Of a DNA stretch of 36,855 bases, positions 22,559 to 29,878 are shown piece by piece. Below the pieces are notes generated by a model, which had not been told where the DNA came from, ran no database searches, and saw nothing but the letters and a program-made list of their open reading frames with translations. Origin of the DNA: a virus; the IMG/VR virus record IMGVR_UViG_3300036985_001434, positions 1-36,855 of that record; one strand, written 5' to 3'. The stretch's first letter is position 1; every line of letters starts with the position of its first letter. The position numbers were made by a program, and so were the translations under genes.

Positions 22559-23134
22559 TTACTTGGTTGCTAACTTAATTGATTCTGCAATGTATGATTT
22601 TAACACACCTCTCTGAATTCCAGTGCCACCACAATCGAAGCATACTCCTTCTGCATAGTGCATAAATTGAGGAATGATTCCTCTACCACTGCACTTGCCA
22701 CAAGAGCAATCACCATACTTTCCAAATTCTGATGGAGCAAGAAAGTCTCCTTTGCCTTTAAGAATAGATATCAACTTGGCTACACGAATCATAATTTGAT
22801 TAATGTCTAAACTTGAATTATCTATATTAATAACATACTTATCTCCAAAAAAAGTTCTCTCACTTCTTGTCTTTGCAACAAAGTCTCCATTAAATGTTCT
22901 GCCAAATAAGGTTACTTGATAAGCAGTACATCTGCGTTTACCATCTTTGGAATCATACCAAAATGCCCAATTCGAATTTGAATCATTGTATTTATCTGCG
23001 TGACAGAATTTAATTGATAATACTCCTGCGTCAAGAAGGAGATTTAAGTTGCGTATTGCACGTTCACGATTAGTGCCTTGGTTCTTGTATCCTGCTTCAT
23101 TTAGCAATTGGATGATAGTGTTTTGAGTTGCCAT
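22559..23134 (-). CDS. Protein with C-terminal DnaJ-type zinc finger (191 aa)
   Basis: Function not recognised as a whole. Residues 1-40 look like a winged-helix start (IIQLLNEAGYKNQGTNRERA). The C-terminal third has CSCGKCSGRG (C143, C145, C148) and CFDCGGTG (C165, C168), the CxxCxGxG pattern of DnaJ zinc fingers. It starts at 23134 with TTTAAACAT 7 nt upstream (23142-23150) and promoter 23162-23192, so it is an early gene. A nucleic-acid role is possible but not shown. Confidence 0.75.
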   Translation of the reverse strand: MATQNTIIQLLNEAGYKNQGTNRERAIRNLNLLLDAGVLSIKFCHADKYNDSNSNWAFWYDSKDGKRRCTAYQVTLFGRTFNGDFVAKTRSERTFFGDKYVINIDNSSLDINQIMIRVAKLISILKGKGDFLAPSEFGKYGDCSCGKCSGRGIIPQFMHYAEGVCFDCGGTGIQRGVLKSYIAESIKLATK

Positions 23135-23161
23135 AGGTTAAATGTTTAAAGTTTGATTCAA

Positions 23162-23192
23162 CAAATATCTAAATACTTTTTGAATTAGCAAG
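23162..23192 (-). promoter_or_regulatory. Phage promoter, family member 4
   Basis: The minus strand reads CTTG (23189-23192), 19 nt containing AATTCAAAAA, then GATATTTG (23162-23169). The spacer and -7 region are identical to the copy at 25377-25407. Confidence 0.65.
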
Positions 23193-23218
23193 CACTTTTC
23201 AAAAATAATTTTATTTTT

Positions 23219-24625
23219 TTAGAATGGCTTATCTTCATCCTTCTCAAACCAAGACGAGACTGGCATTCTAATTGGTTTGTCTATTGCTGATTGGTTGAAT
23301 ACTGCTTGTGTAGTATCATCGTAAAAGTTGCTCATAGTTGGATTGTGCCTAAACTTCACCATACCTACTGCACCTTGCCTATGCTTTTCAAAGAGATAGA
23401 ATATCTCATTGGTGTAGTCACTGCCATTATCATCTTGCAATTTGTAGTAGGCAGGTCTCCATATGAATATCACACTATCAGCAGTCTGCTCAATCTCGCC
23501 CGATTCTCGTAGGTCTGCAAGGATTGGCATCTTGGTACTTCTCTTCTCTACCTCCCTTGATAATTGGGATAGCAGGATGATAGGTATGCCCAAATCCAAT
23601 TGGCATCGCTTGAGCAGTTTAATCATAGTGGATACCTCCTGCTCCCGATTGCCTTTGTTCATCCCTTCAAGTTGGAGCAGTTGAAGATAGTCAATTACTG
23701 CCCACTTGCACCTACCTTTCTTGTGTGCCTTCTTGATTACTCGTATTGCCTCGTGCAATCCACAAGATGGTTTATGGTACACAAGTAATTTCTTCTGCTC
23801 AATTGTGCCTATGCTCTGCTCCATCTTAATCCTCTCATCTTCCGTTAGCAGTCTCTTCTTGAGTCTGCCTCCATCAATACTACCATCAGATTGGTTTAGG
23901 ATTAATCGTTGTGCTAACTGGCTCTTGGACATCTCACAATTGATGTATACACCATAATCATCTGTAGATAGTGCGTGAAAGATTGCCAGTGCAGTCTTCC
24001 CCATACTTGGTCTTCCTGCTATCACTATTAACTCGTTCTGCCATCCACCAGTGAATTCATTGATTGAATGTATCCCAGTATCTACACCAATGAGTTTTCC
24101 TTGCCTTGCCATCACCTCCTGCTCATAGTATAACTTGCGCTCATCATCCATTAACTCTGCAGTGGATATCAACTTATCCTCTGTGCTATTGGTATCTATC
24201 AACTTGGTCAACTTATCTATGATGCTTGATGCTACCTTGTAACCATCCATATTAGCATCAGAGTTCATCATCTCCTCTGTAATTAGGTTAGGCAGTGTGC
24301 GTGATATGTAGGCATCTTTTAGGATTGCTATGTATTCATCTATTGGCTCACTAAATCGCATTGCTCCCATTGCCTCTGCAAGTATCACTACACATCTGCT
24401 CTTGATGTCTATGCTAAAGTCTGCTCTTACTCGTTGGGATATAGTAAGTCCATTAACTTGCTTCCCCTCCTTAACCATTGTCTCAATGGTAGAGAAGATT
24501 GCTCTGTTGTATTCAGAGTTAAAGTGATTGGCAGTAAGACTGGAGATGATATGGCTCGTACTATCGGGATGATTTACCAGTACAGATATCACTGCTACCT
24601 CAATCTCATTAGTATCTATGCTCAT
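23219..24625 (-). CDS. dnaB: Replicative DNA helicase, DnaB family (468 aa)
   Basis: The N-terminal DnaB domain (EVAVISVLVNHPDSTSHIIS) precedes a RecA-like motor with Walker A AGRPSMGKTALAI at 203-215, Walker B WAVIDYLQLLQL near 306-317, motif H4 region LLSQLSREVEKR and EIEQTADSVIFIWRP, and an Arg-finger-like KHRQGAVG. It unwinds DNA ahead of the phage or host polymerase; no phage DNA polymerase or primase is encoded here, so host enzymes are probably recruited. It overlaps the 103-aa gene by 4 nt, which may encode a partner. Confidence 0.95.
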   Translation of the reverse strand: MSIDTNEIEVAVISVLVNHPDSTSHIISSLTANHFNSEYNRAIFSTIETMVKEGKQVNGLTISQRVRADFSIDIKSRCVVILAEAMGAMRFSEPIDEYIAILKDAYISRTLPNLITEEMMNSDANMDGYKVASSIIDKLTKLIDTNSTEDKLISTAELMDDERKLYYEQEVMARQGKLIGVDTGIHSINEFTGGWQNELIVIAGRPSMGKTALAIFHALSTDDYGVYINCEMSKSQLAQRLILNQSDGSIDGGRLKKRLLTEDERIKMEQSIGTIEQKKLLVYHKPSCGLHEAIRVIKKAHKKGRCKWAVIDYLQLLQLEGMNKGNREQEVSTMIKLLKRCQLDLGIPIILLSQLSREVEKRSTKMPILADLRESGEIEQTADSVIFIWRPAYYKLQDDNGSDYTNEIFYLFEKHRQGAVGMVKFRHNPTMSNFYDDTTQAVFNQSAIDKPIRMPVSSWFEKDEDKPF

Positions 24626-24933
24626 ATGTTTTTGATGCCTTTGGTAACTTCTGCTGCACGTTCTTGCCTCTTCCCATATGATGTGCCTCTCAAGAAAGGA
24701 TTATGCTCCTGCACCTTCGCTCTCGTTCTTCTGATGGTCTCAACTTGTGGTAAGTCTCCATCTACATACATCTGCAGTAATTCTCTTGCAGACATATTAT
24801 CGAATCGTTCCTGCCCAATTGTCTTCGCCCATATGTTAGCAATGAGTTTGGCATCATTATCCCTCAATTCGGGATATCGGATTAGCCAAGATGTTATCAA
24901 GTCCTTGGCATTGGTGAGTTCGTTTAGTTTCAT
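24622..24933 (-). CDS. Conserved phage replication-associated protein (103 aa)
   Basis: The phrase WLIRYPELRDNDAKLIANIW, then LLQMYVDGDLPQVETIRRTR and KVQEHNPFLRGTSYGKRQ match a small basic helical protein common in phage replication regions, with no proven function. Coupling to the helicase gene by a 4-nt overlap makes a helicase-loading or primosome role possible, which is inference only. Confidence 0.75.
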   Translation of the reverse strand: MKLNELTNAKDLITSWLIRYPELRDNDAKLIANIWAKTIGQERFDNMSARELLQMYVDGDLPQVETIRRTRAKVQEHNPFLRGTSYGKRQERAAEVTKGIKNI

Positions 24934-25121
24934 TCTTCGATTCCTAAAATAAAGTTAAATGTTACAGATTCTCCATCTTCATCAACTATCCATCCATCTT
25001 TCATTCTATCCTTCTTGCCAAGTCGCAAGAAAGCATCTTTGAACGATTTTGCTTTGATGTCCATACATCCAATCCCAAACTCTGTTGGAATCCATACTTG
25101 AAATTTTTTAAGTGTTTTCAT
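24930..25121 (-). CDS. Hypothetical protein (63 aa)
   Basis: Function not recognised. It has a beta start (KKFQVWIPTEFGIG) and central KAKSFKDAFLRLGKKDR, then acidic WIVDEDGESVTF. TTTAAACAT lies 7 nt before the ATG (25129-25137), but no family promoter is visible directly upstream, so it is probably read from 25377-25407. It overlaps the next gene by 4 nt. Confidence 0.75.
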   Translation of the reverse strand: MKTLKKFQVWIPTEFGIGCMDIKAKSFKDAFLRLGKKDRMKDGWIVDEDGESVTFNFILGIEE

Positions 25122-25176
25122 CGTGCCTATGTTTAAAGGTTATGCAGTTGGTAGGATGCTGCACCCCTTGGTTCTT

Positions 25177-25353
25177 TTATTTTTTTGACTGAAATGCTTT
25201 TAGGCATTTATGACAACAAGCATTTGGGTAGTTTTCAAGCCACCACTTAAAAGATTCAAAACCATTAGGCATAGATGTTCTGCGATTACAAGCAGTCCTT
25301 GAGCCAATGGTGAAATGTTGTTTTTTTGCTGATTGTCCTAATGTGATGTTCAT
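25177..25353 (-). CDS. Small Cys-containing protein (58 aa)
   Basis: This frame starts at ATG 25353 (MNITLGQSAKKQHFTIGSRT) with TTTAAACAT 7 nt upstream (25361-25369) and promoter 25377-25407, which strongly supports it. Residues 41-58 read WWLENYPNACCHKCLKAF and a basic end; the C-C-x-x-C group and C27 (ACNRR) may bind zinc. Function unknown. It fills most of what would otherwise be a 330-nt gap. Confidence 0.75.
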   Translation of the reverse strand: MNITLGQSAKKQHFTIGSRTACNRRTSMPNGFESFKWWLENYPNACCHKCLKAFQSKK

Positions 25354-25376
25354 AGTTTCAATGTTTAAAGTTTCAG

Positions 25377-25407
25377 CAAATATCTAAATACTTTTTGAAT
25401 TAGCAAT
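25377..25407 (-). promoter_or_regulatory. Phage promoter, family member 5
   Basis: The minus strand reads ATTG (25404-25407), 19 nt containing AATTCAAAAA, then GATATTTG (25377-25384). TTGA lies 6 nt upstream of ATTG, as in most of the family. It drives the 58-aa gene and probably 25121-23219. Confidence 0.7.
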
Positions 25408-25452
25408 AACTTGTCAAGATATTTTTAAATTATTTTTACTTTCCCTTATTTA

Positions 25453-26064
25453 TCAAGCATTCCAAGCACGAGATTTTGGTTCTTCCTTCACTGGTAGTTT
25501 TGCATCCTGCTTGTTGTTTAGTTGCCATCTTACCAATCTTCCCTTGATACTCCAAGTCTTCTCCAGTTGGAATCTCATCTTGCCTTTAGAGTCTGCTTCT
25601 GACCAATAGATGAAGAACTGCCTCAACATCTCATCTGTGAATTCTCCTCTATGTTTGGCTAACTCCTGCTTGAATTGATTTGAATCCATATTCTTATAAT
25701 TAATAATATCACTTACACTTACACTACCATTAACACTTACACTTACACTAACAGGTTTTGTGGGTTCTGAAATAACCGACTGGGTTTTGTGGGTTTCTTC
25801 CAAACCATCTTGGTTTGTCTTTGGTCTACCTCCCTTCAATCCATTAACTCTTGCACGTTCAGCACGTTGCTCCCACTTATCTGCATCTCTATCCATACTT
25901 GTGCGTATGAATCCAAATGCAATGAATAGTGAGTCTGATGTGCTTGGTACTATACCATCAATCTGATATTCGAATATCATTCGCATAAGTTTACCAAACT
26001 GCTCATCTGATAAATGCTTGATGGTCTCGTATGTGTCACAATAAAGTAAGAATGATTTTTTCAT
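25453..26064 (-). CDS. DUF6291-like protein, probable replication role (203 aa)
   Basis: The N-terminal phrase MKKSFLLYCDTYETIKHLSD, then GKLMRMIFEYQIDG and FGFIRTSMDRDADKW with NGLKGGRPK at about 95-103, matches the DUF6291-type family of phages and Bacteroidota. A low-complexity Val/Ser linker (VSVSVSVNGSVSVSD) joins a C-terminal domain with MLRQFFIYWSEADSKG and KTWSIKGRLVRWQL, resembling the DnaD-like end of replication initiators. Placement before the helicase fits replication initiation. Its message carries a long structured leader (26065-26181). Confidence 0.75.
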   Translation of the reverse strand: MKKSFLLYCDTYETIKHLSDEQFGKLMRMIFEYQIDGIVPSTSDSLFIAFGFIRTSMDRDADKWEQRAERARVNGLKGGRPKTNQDGLEETHKTQSVISEPTKPVSVSVSVNGSVSVSDIINYKNMDSNQFKQELAKHRGEFTDEMLRQFFIYWSEADSKGKMRFQLEKTWSIKGRLVRWQLNNKQDAKLPVKEEPKSRAWNA

Positions 26065-26181
26065 TTGGTAAAAAGAATGCCCATCAAAAACTGCAGTGAG
26101 AACGATAGGCTATTACCTCTACCTTGCAGCCTCAATGGGCAATGTTAGAATTTCTTACTATTCGGGTTCTCACATCCGAAT
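26065..26181 (-). ncRNA. Structured, pseudoknotted 5' leader of the DUF6291-like gene
   Basis: The interval between the promoter box (26185-26192) and ATG 26064 is about 120 nt with no ORF. On the minus strand, hairpin P1 pairs ATTCGG (26176-26181) with CCGAAT (26160-26165). Its 10-nt loop holds GTGAGAAC (26166-26173), which is complementary over 8 nt to GTTCTCAC (26096-26103). P2 pairs TGCCCAT (26135-26141) with ATGGGCA (26078-26084), enclosing P3 AGGCT/AGCCT (26128-26132 with 26107-26111) and the loop partner, so the helices interleave as a pseudoknot. P2 ends 13 nt before the start codon, where it could control initiation. Confidence 0.55.
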
Positions 26182-26184
26182 GTT

Positions 26185-26216
26185 CAAATATACTAAAGAT
26201 TCAAATACTTGTCAAT
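26185..26216 (-). promoter_or_regulatory. Promoter of the structured leader
   Basis: The minus strand reads ATTG (26213-26216), 20 nt, then TATATTTG (26185-26192), a full TAnnTTTG. The predicted start point falls at or just before hairpin P1 of the leader. It overlaps the end of the VRR-NUC gene. Confidence 0.6.
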
Positions 26217-26567
26217 CTTGGCTATGCAATCATCAAATCCTACTGCAAACTCTGCTCTATATCCTGCTCTCTCAAGATGTATTAGCATCTCTGATTGCTC
26301 GTGCAGATGCTTGTCGCTCATCAGTTGACCATCCATCTTATGCACTCGCGCCTTCTTAATCTCCAAGTATAGTCCACCATATCCTCCTTTGCACTGGCAT
26401 ATGAATAAATCGGGATATCCTCTATGTGGATTCATCCCTTTATGCTTCCTTGCTTGTCCAAGTGTCATCTTTGTTCCTGCACTAAAATCGAATCTCCAAA
26501 CTACTTGAGGATATTTGATTGCCATAAACTTGGCAATGGCAAAGTATATATCAGATTCCTTTGACAT
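26193..26567 (-). CDS. VRR-NUC domain nuclease (124 aa)
   Basis: A PD-(D/E)XK-type nuclease of the VRR-NUC family, often Holliday-junction or flap nucleases in phages. Visible are RGYPDLFIC (P52-D53), LYLEIKKA with E69 and K71, and HEQSEMLIHLERAGYRAEFAVG with Q91, the family's signature tail. I start at ATG 26567 (MSKESDIYFA) because the only upstream in-frame start is a TTG. It lies beside a RecE-like nuclease and may resolve recombination intermediates. Confidence 0.88.
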   Translation of the reverse strand: MSKESDIYFAIAKFMAIKYPQVVWRFDFSAGTKMTLGQARKHKGMNPHRGYPDLFICQCKGGYGGLYLEIKKARVHKMDGQLMSDKHLHEQSEMLIHLERAGYRAEFAVGFDDCIAKIDKYLNL

Positions 26568-26802
26568 CCTTGAGGAATTCAATACGCTCTACTATGTCAT
26601 TCCTATCATCAATTGCCTCAATGTATACCTCCACTGCTCTTTGATTCTTATGGTCTACATAGACTCTTGAATACTTGTAGTTCACATACTTGCTCTTCTC
26701 AAATCCACAAGCAGTAAGATATGCTGCTAAATTGCGGATATTATGGTGGTATAGTTCAGTCACGTTACCAAGGTCTTCAAATCTATCTACTATAGTTGCC
26801 AT
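26551..26802 (-). CDS. Hypothetical protein (83 aa)
   Basis: Function not recognised. It overlaps both neighbours (20 and 17 nt) between two nuclease genes. The sequence has a helix NIRNLAAYLTACGFEK and a beta part YKYSRVYVDHKNQRAVEVYI, then ends in RIEFLKDVKGI. Tight packing suggests co-translation with the recombination genes. Confidence 0.7.
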   Translation of the reverse strand: MATIVDRFEDLGNVTELYHHNIRNLAAYLTACGFEKSKYVNYKYSRVYVDHKNQRAVEVYIEAIDDRNDIVERIEFLKDVKGI

Positions 26803-27400
26803 CGAATTGTTCTAAAAAATTACCAATCATTTGTACTGCGTAATCCAGTTCATCATCTGAATGTCTGTACAAGAATAAATCACTGCTTGTGCTGCCTTGC
26901 TTCTTTGCTTTTTGAGGGACTCCAATATAGTAAAAATCTCTTGGACTCCATCCCATAAGCATAGCATACCATACTGCTTGAACGTGATTACAATGCTCTA
27001 TCATATCCTTGGCAAACTGCTCAATGGTCTTGCACGTTGTAGTCTTAATGTCCACTATCACCTTGCTCTGATGGTTAACCATATCAAGCATCCCCTTGCC
27101 CATAATCGTTGCAGTGCTTCCGTCAAGGTATGGTATCACTACCTCATCCACCACTATCATCTCCTTCTCTGAACCATTGAATAGTGCCTCAAGCATTGGA
27201 TGTGAGCAGATAGCATTGTATACATTGTATGCATCTTTGGTCATCTCTGATGGGTCTGTTTCAAGTAACTGGTGATGAAATGCAGCACCTTTGTCCAGTG
27301 CTGCTTTAGTTGCCTTATTCTTGGATATATCACCAGTGTAGAATCGTTTGATTCTTGATGCTGATATTGCAGGATAGTTTATATATTCCTCTTTGGTCAT
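26783..27400 (-). CDS. RecE/exonuclease VIII-like PD-(D/E)XK nuclease (205 aa)
   Basis: A 5'-3' exonuclease-like protein for phage recombination. Key residues are in GAAFHHQLLE (H42-H43), MGKGMLDMV (D106), VIVDIKTTT (D117-I-K119) and QAVWY (Q141-x3-Y145), the full order of RecB-type nucleases. I start at ATG 27400, which shares ATGA with the stop of the HTH-like gene. With the SSB-like protein and coiled-coil protein upstream it forms a likely recombination module, though no annealing protein is plainly recognised. Confidence 0.85.
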   Translation of the reverse strand: MTKEEYINYPAISASRIKRFYTGDISKNKATKAALDKGAAFHHQLLETDPSEMTKDAYNVYNAICSHPMLEALFNGSEKEMIVVDEVVIPYLDGSTATIMGKGMLDMVNHQSKVIVDIKTTTCKTIEQFAKDMIEHCNHVQAVWYAMLMGWSPRDFYYIGVPQKAKKQGSTSSDLFLYRHSDDELDYAVQMIGNFLEQFDGNYSR

Positions 27401-27852
27401 ATCTCCTCGTATGTGATAGTTGTGATTGGTCTTTGTAGTTTCCATCCTGCCTTCTTCAGCATAGATACTGCTTGTTCTATGGTCATCACTGGAGCATCTT
27501 GGATTGGCAGTTTAAGTTGTGCATTCTGACCAATCTTATACTGCTCGTTTAACTCTGATGCCTTCTCCATTACTTGAAGAAATGATTTGCGTGAGAATCT
27601 TGCTCCACTGCTCCAAGATTTATAGGCAGTATCTCCATAACCTAATGCCATACTAAACTGCCTACCATTAAGTCCAGTTTTGGTCTTTACTCGTTCAAGC
27701 ATATCAAGTATCTCCTCGTGTTTATACTTGGTAAATGAATAAGCATTGCCTCGTTTAAGGACTCCTTTGAGTGCTGCCTTCGATGGTTTCTTGTGATTAC
27801 TTTGACCATTAAGATGGTTCTTGATTGAGATTGTAGGTCTTGTTGTTTCCAT
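27397..27852 (-). CDS. HTH-like protein (151 aa)
   Basis: The middle of the protein (about 46-92) looks like an XRE-type helix-turn-helix: EEILDMLERVKTKTGLNGRQ, then FSMALGYGDTAYKSWSSG and SRKSFLQVMEKAS. The basic N-terminus and C-terminal MTIEQAVSMLKKAGWKLQRP are extra. It could be a regulator of the early region or a recombination accessory factor; no evidence separates the two. Placed between coiled-coil and nuclease genes. Confidence 0.7.
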   Translation of the reverse strand: METTRPTISIKNHLNGQSNHKKPSKAALKGVLKRGNAYSFTKYKHEEILDMLERVKTKTGLNGRQFSMALGYGDTAYKSWSSGARFSRKSFLQVMEKASELNEQYKIGQNAQLKLPIQDAPVMTIEQAVSMLKKAGWKLQRPITTITYEEI

Positions 27853-27854
27853 TG

Positions 27855-28511
27855 TTATCTGATTGTTTGAGTTTTCTCTTGATAAATTTCAATCCCTGCA
27901 ATCTCATCCACTGCAAGAGCAGACATTGCCTTTGGCAGTCCTTTGATTAGGTCTTCGGGATTTAGGTTGTTGTGTGCGAATTGAACTGATAGTACCTTAA
28001 TCCAATCTACCTCTCCAGTGATTCTTGCCTTGGTAGTAGTGCGAATATTCTTGGTATGGTCAGTGCTTACTGATGTGGCAAATAACTTATCTGTGAATGC
28101 TGCCATAACATCTCCTAATGCCATTGCACTGGCTAATGATGCCTCTGCCTCTGCTTTGAGTTTTGCCTCTGTCTCCTGCTTCTTTCGCTCAAGTTCTTGG
28201 CTATAATCAACCATCTTACGCTTGCCATCTTCTACGAACTGCTTGAGTTCTGCCAGTGTATCTGTCTCAAGTTTGATTAGTTCTTTCTTGAATGCATCTA
28301 TTGGAGCAGTCACATTCTTTCTTGCAATCTCTACCTCTTTGATGGCATCATTCACCTTCTTTAGTGATTCGCCCATCTTATCGTAGGATGATTTGTCTTG
28401 TACTGCTATGTCAAGCAGCAATAGTTGTTGTGCCTTTAGAGTATCGGCAGAATTGATAATTAGATAGAATTCGCTGATAGGAATTTGTATCTTTACAATA
28501 TTGTTGTTCAT
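27855..28511 (-). CDS. Coiled-coil protein of the recombination region (218 aa)
   Basis: Residues 30-135 are a long charged coiled coil (KVNDAIKEVEIARKNV, TLAELKQFVEDGKRKMVD, ELERKKQETEAKLKAEAEA). The C-terminal third (TTKARITGEVDWIKVLSVQF, EIAGIEIYQEKTQTIR) is folded. This design, next to SSB and exonuclease, is that of DUF1351-like phage proteins with suspected recombination roles. A hairpin (28532-28552) lies just before its start. Confidence 0.7.
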   Translation of the reverse strand: MNNNIVKIQIPISEFYLIINSADTLKAQQLLLLDIAVQDKSSYDKMGESLKKVNDAIKEVEIARKNVTAPIDAFKKELIKLETDTLAELKQFVEDGKRKMVDYSQELERKKQETEAKLKAEAEASLASAMALGDVMAAFTDKLFATSVSTDHTKNIRTTTKARITGEVDWIKVLSVQFAHNNLNPEDLIKGLPKAMSALAVDEIAGIEIYQEKTQTIR

Positions 28512-28531
28512 AGTGTTTCTCTGATTGAAGA

Positions 28532-28552
28532 GGGGAGGATGTGTGCCTCCCC
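28532..28552. other. Hairpin before the coiled-coil gene
   Basis: GGGGAGG (28532-28538) pairs with CCTCCCC (28546-28552). The T-run is on the plus-strand side (28553-28558), so as a terminator it would work for plus-strand transcripts, although no plus gene lies nearby. On the minus strand it would be a leader hairpin 20 nt before the start at 28511. Confidence 0.6.
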
Positions 28553-28563
28553 TTTTTTAGTTA

Positions 28564-29262
28564 TTAGAATGGTGGATTAGATGTTGATGTTGAGAAAGAT
28601 GAACCAAAGATATCATCCAAGTCTTGTGTAAGAGATGAATCCACTTGGCTGCGTGACTGCACTGGTTGTCCTTGTGGCATTACCACTGATGGCTCGTACT
28701 TTGGCGCACCTACCAATCTTGCACGATACTCATCTGATTCCATAATCTGAGTCCTAACGAATTCGGGCAGTTGACTGAATGCATCTTGGTTGTGTGCATT
28801 AGTATCGTAAGACAATGATGGATTAATCTGTGCAGGACAAGTGATGCCTTTAGGTAGTGGGGAGATGCTCATAATATTGGCGAATGTACCTGCATCAGTT
28901 ACTCTATGCGATATGTTTAGCATAGCAGGATAAGACAACAAGTCCATAATCTCAAAGTTAGATGCCTCTCTGTCTGTCATTGTCTTGCCTATCCAAGACT
29001 CAATGAACTTCCGTAGGTTCGCCTTCTCCGACATCGAAAGAGTCATAGATGTACGAACATAGAATGGTTGCTCACCTTTGCTCTCATCGAATATTGCCAG
29101 TTCGTTTGGCAGTTCAAAGAGGAATTGTACTTTGCGCTTCCTGCCTCCAAACTTCTTGTCTTCTGTAGTGCCAAGGTCTATGATTTGGTAGCATCTACCA
29201 ATGTGCGCTCCTTGTGGAGCAGTCTTCTTTGTGGCATTGCTGCCAGTTGCATTGATTTTCAT
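28564..29262 (-). CDS. Single-stranded DNA-binding-like protein (232 aa)
   Basis: The opening phrase GAHIGRCYQIIDLGTTEDKK followed by GRKRKVQFLFELP and a long helical/beta core with SEKANLRKFIESWIGK matches phage ssDNA-binding proteins of the type found beside recombination genes. The last third is disordered, Ser/Gln/Asp-rich, and ends in LDDIFGSS...NPPF; the acidic tail and final Pro-Pro-Phe recall the protein-binding tip of SSBs. No OB-fold was verified. Confidence 0.7.
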   Translation of the reverse strand: MKINATGSNATKKTAPQGAHIGRCYQIIDLGTTEDKKFGGRKRKVQFLFELPNELAIFDESKGEQPFYVRTSMTLSMSEKANLRKFIESWIGKTMTDREASNFEIMDLLSYPAMLNISHRVTDAGTFANIMSISPLPKGITCPAQINPSLSYDTNAHNQDAFSQLPEFVRTQIMESDEYRARLVGAPKYEPSVVMPQGQPVQSRSQVDSSLTQDLDDIFGSSFSTSTSNPPF

Positions 29263-29268
29263 AAGTGT

Positions 29269-29574
29269 TTAAATTGATGTGGTTAAAGATTCAAGAGATT
29301 GGTAATGGAGATACTCAGTAACAAGAGCAAACTGCTCGTGAAATTGCTCAATGGTGATTGGGTCATAGAGTCTCTTTTCAGCAGGGACTCCATACTCCAT
29401 AGAGCGATGGAACTGCCTTGCAAGATTGGCTGATTGGCTATCACATCTCGTGTATAGTCCTTTGATGCATCCATCATTTACCACCATCACAAGAGTCCCA
29501 GTGAGATGATTATAGTGGAAGAATTCTGTACCTTTCCAGTTCTGAAAGATGGTACTTGTAGTTGATTGGTTCAT
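29269..29574 (-). CDS. Hypothetical protein (101 aa)
   Basis: Function not recognised. Sequence features include NWKGTEFFHYNHLTGTLVMV and ANLARQFHRSMEYGVPAEK. The leader element TTTAAACAT is 16 nt upstream (29591-29599). Its stop is 6 nt from the SSB-like start. Confidence 0.7.
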   Translation of the reverse strand: MNQSTTSTIFQNWKGTEFFHYNHLTGTLVMVVNDGCIKGLYTRCDSQSANLARQFHRSMEYGVPAEKRLYDPITIEQFHEQFALVTEYLHYQSLESLTTSI

Positions 29575-29594
29575 ATAAATTTAGTTTAGAATGT

Positions 29595-29819
29595 TTAAAT
29601 ATTAGTGGTTGATACAAGTTCATTGGTCTCTGAATCGATTACCTCCATCCATACCTTCTTGATGGCAGGATACTGCTTTGCCTTGAATAGTGCATATACT
29701 AACTCATCTTCTGATGTGTTTGGCACTTCTTGAGCATATGGTACGAAATCTTCTTGAGTCTCGTGCCAAATAAGTAGTGCGCCAGTTGATGATAGTGCGA
29801 TGATTTGAATTGTGTTCAT
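29595..29819 (-). CDS. Small protein (74 aa)
   Basis: Function not recognised. It begins MNTIQIIALSSTGALLIWHE and ends WMEVIDSETNELVSTTNI. The leader element is 16 nt before the ATG (29836-29844) and merges with the T-run of the terminator-like hairpin at 29842-29870, so readthrough or attenuation must feed it. Confidence 0.7.
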   Translation of the reverse strand: MNTIQIIALSSTGALLIWHETQEDFVPYAQEVPNTSEDELVYALFKAKQYPAIKKVWMEVIDSETNELVSTTNI

Positions 29820-29841
29820 ATGGTTTAGAGTTTGAATGTTT

Positions 29842-29870
29842 AAAAAAGATGGGGAGGACTACTCCTCCCC
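29842..29870 (-). terminator. Terminator-like hairpin in the leader of the 74-aa gene
   Basis: An 8-bp stem GGGGAGGA/TCCTCCCC (29851-29858 with 29863-29870) and 4-nt loop precede six Ts on the minus strand (29842-29847). It follows the stop of the 100-aa gene by 8 nt and precedes the next ATG by 22 nt. Confidence 0.8.
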
Positions 29871-29878
29871 TTGGTTGG

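Noticed and set aside
26078-26141. tRNA-like look of the structured leader (7-bp closing stem, GGTAGAGG, GTTC)
   Set aside because: The anticodon arm and a proper T-loop are missing, and the GTTC segment pairs instead with the upstream hairpin loop. It is better read as a pseudoknotted leader.
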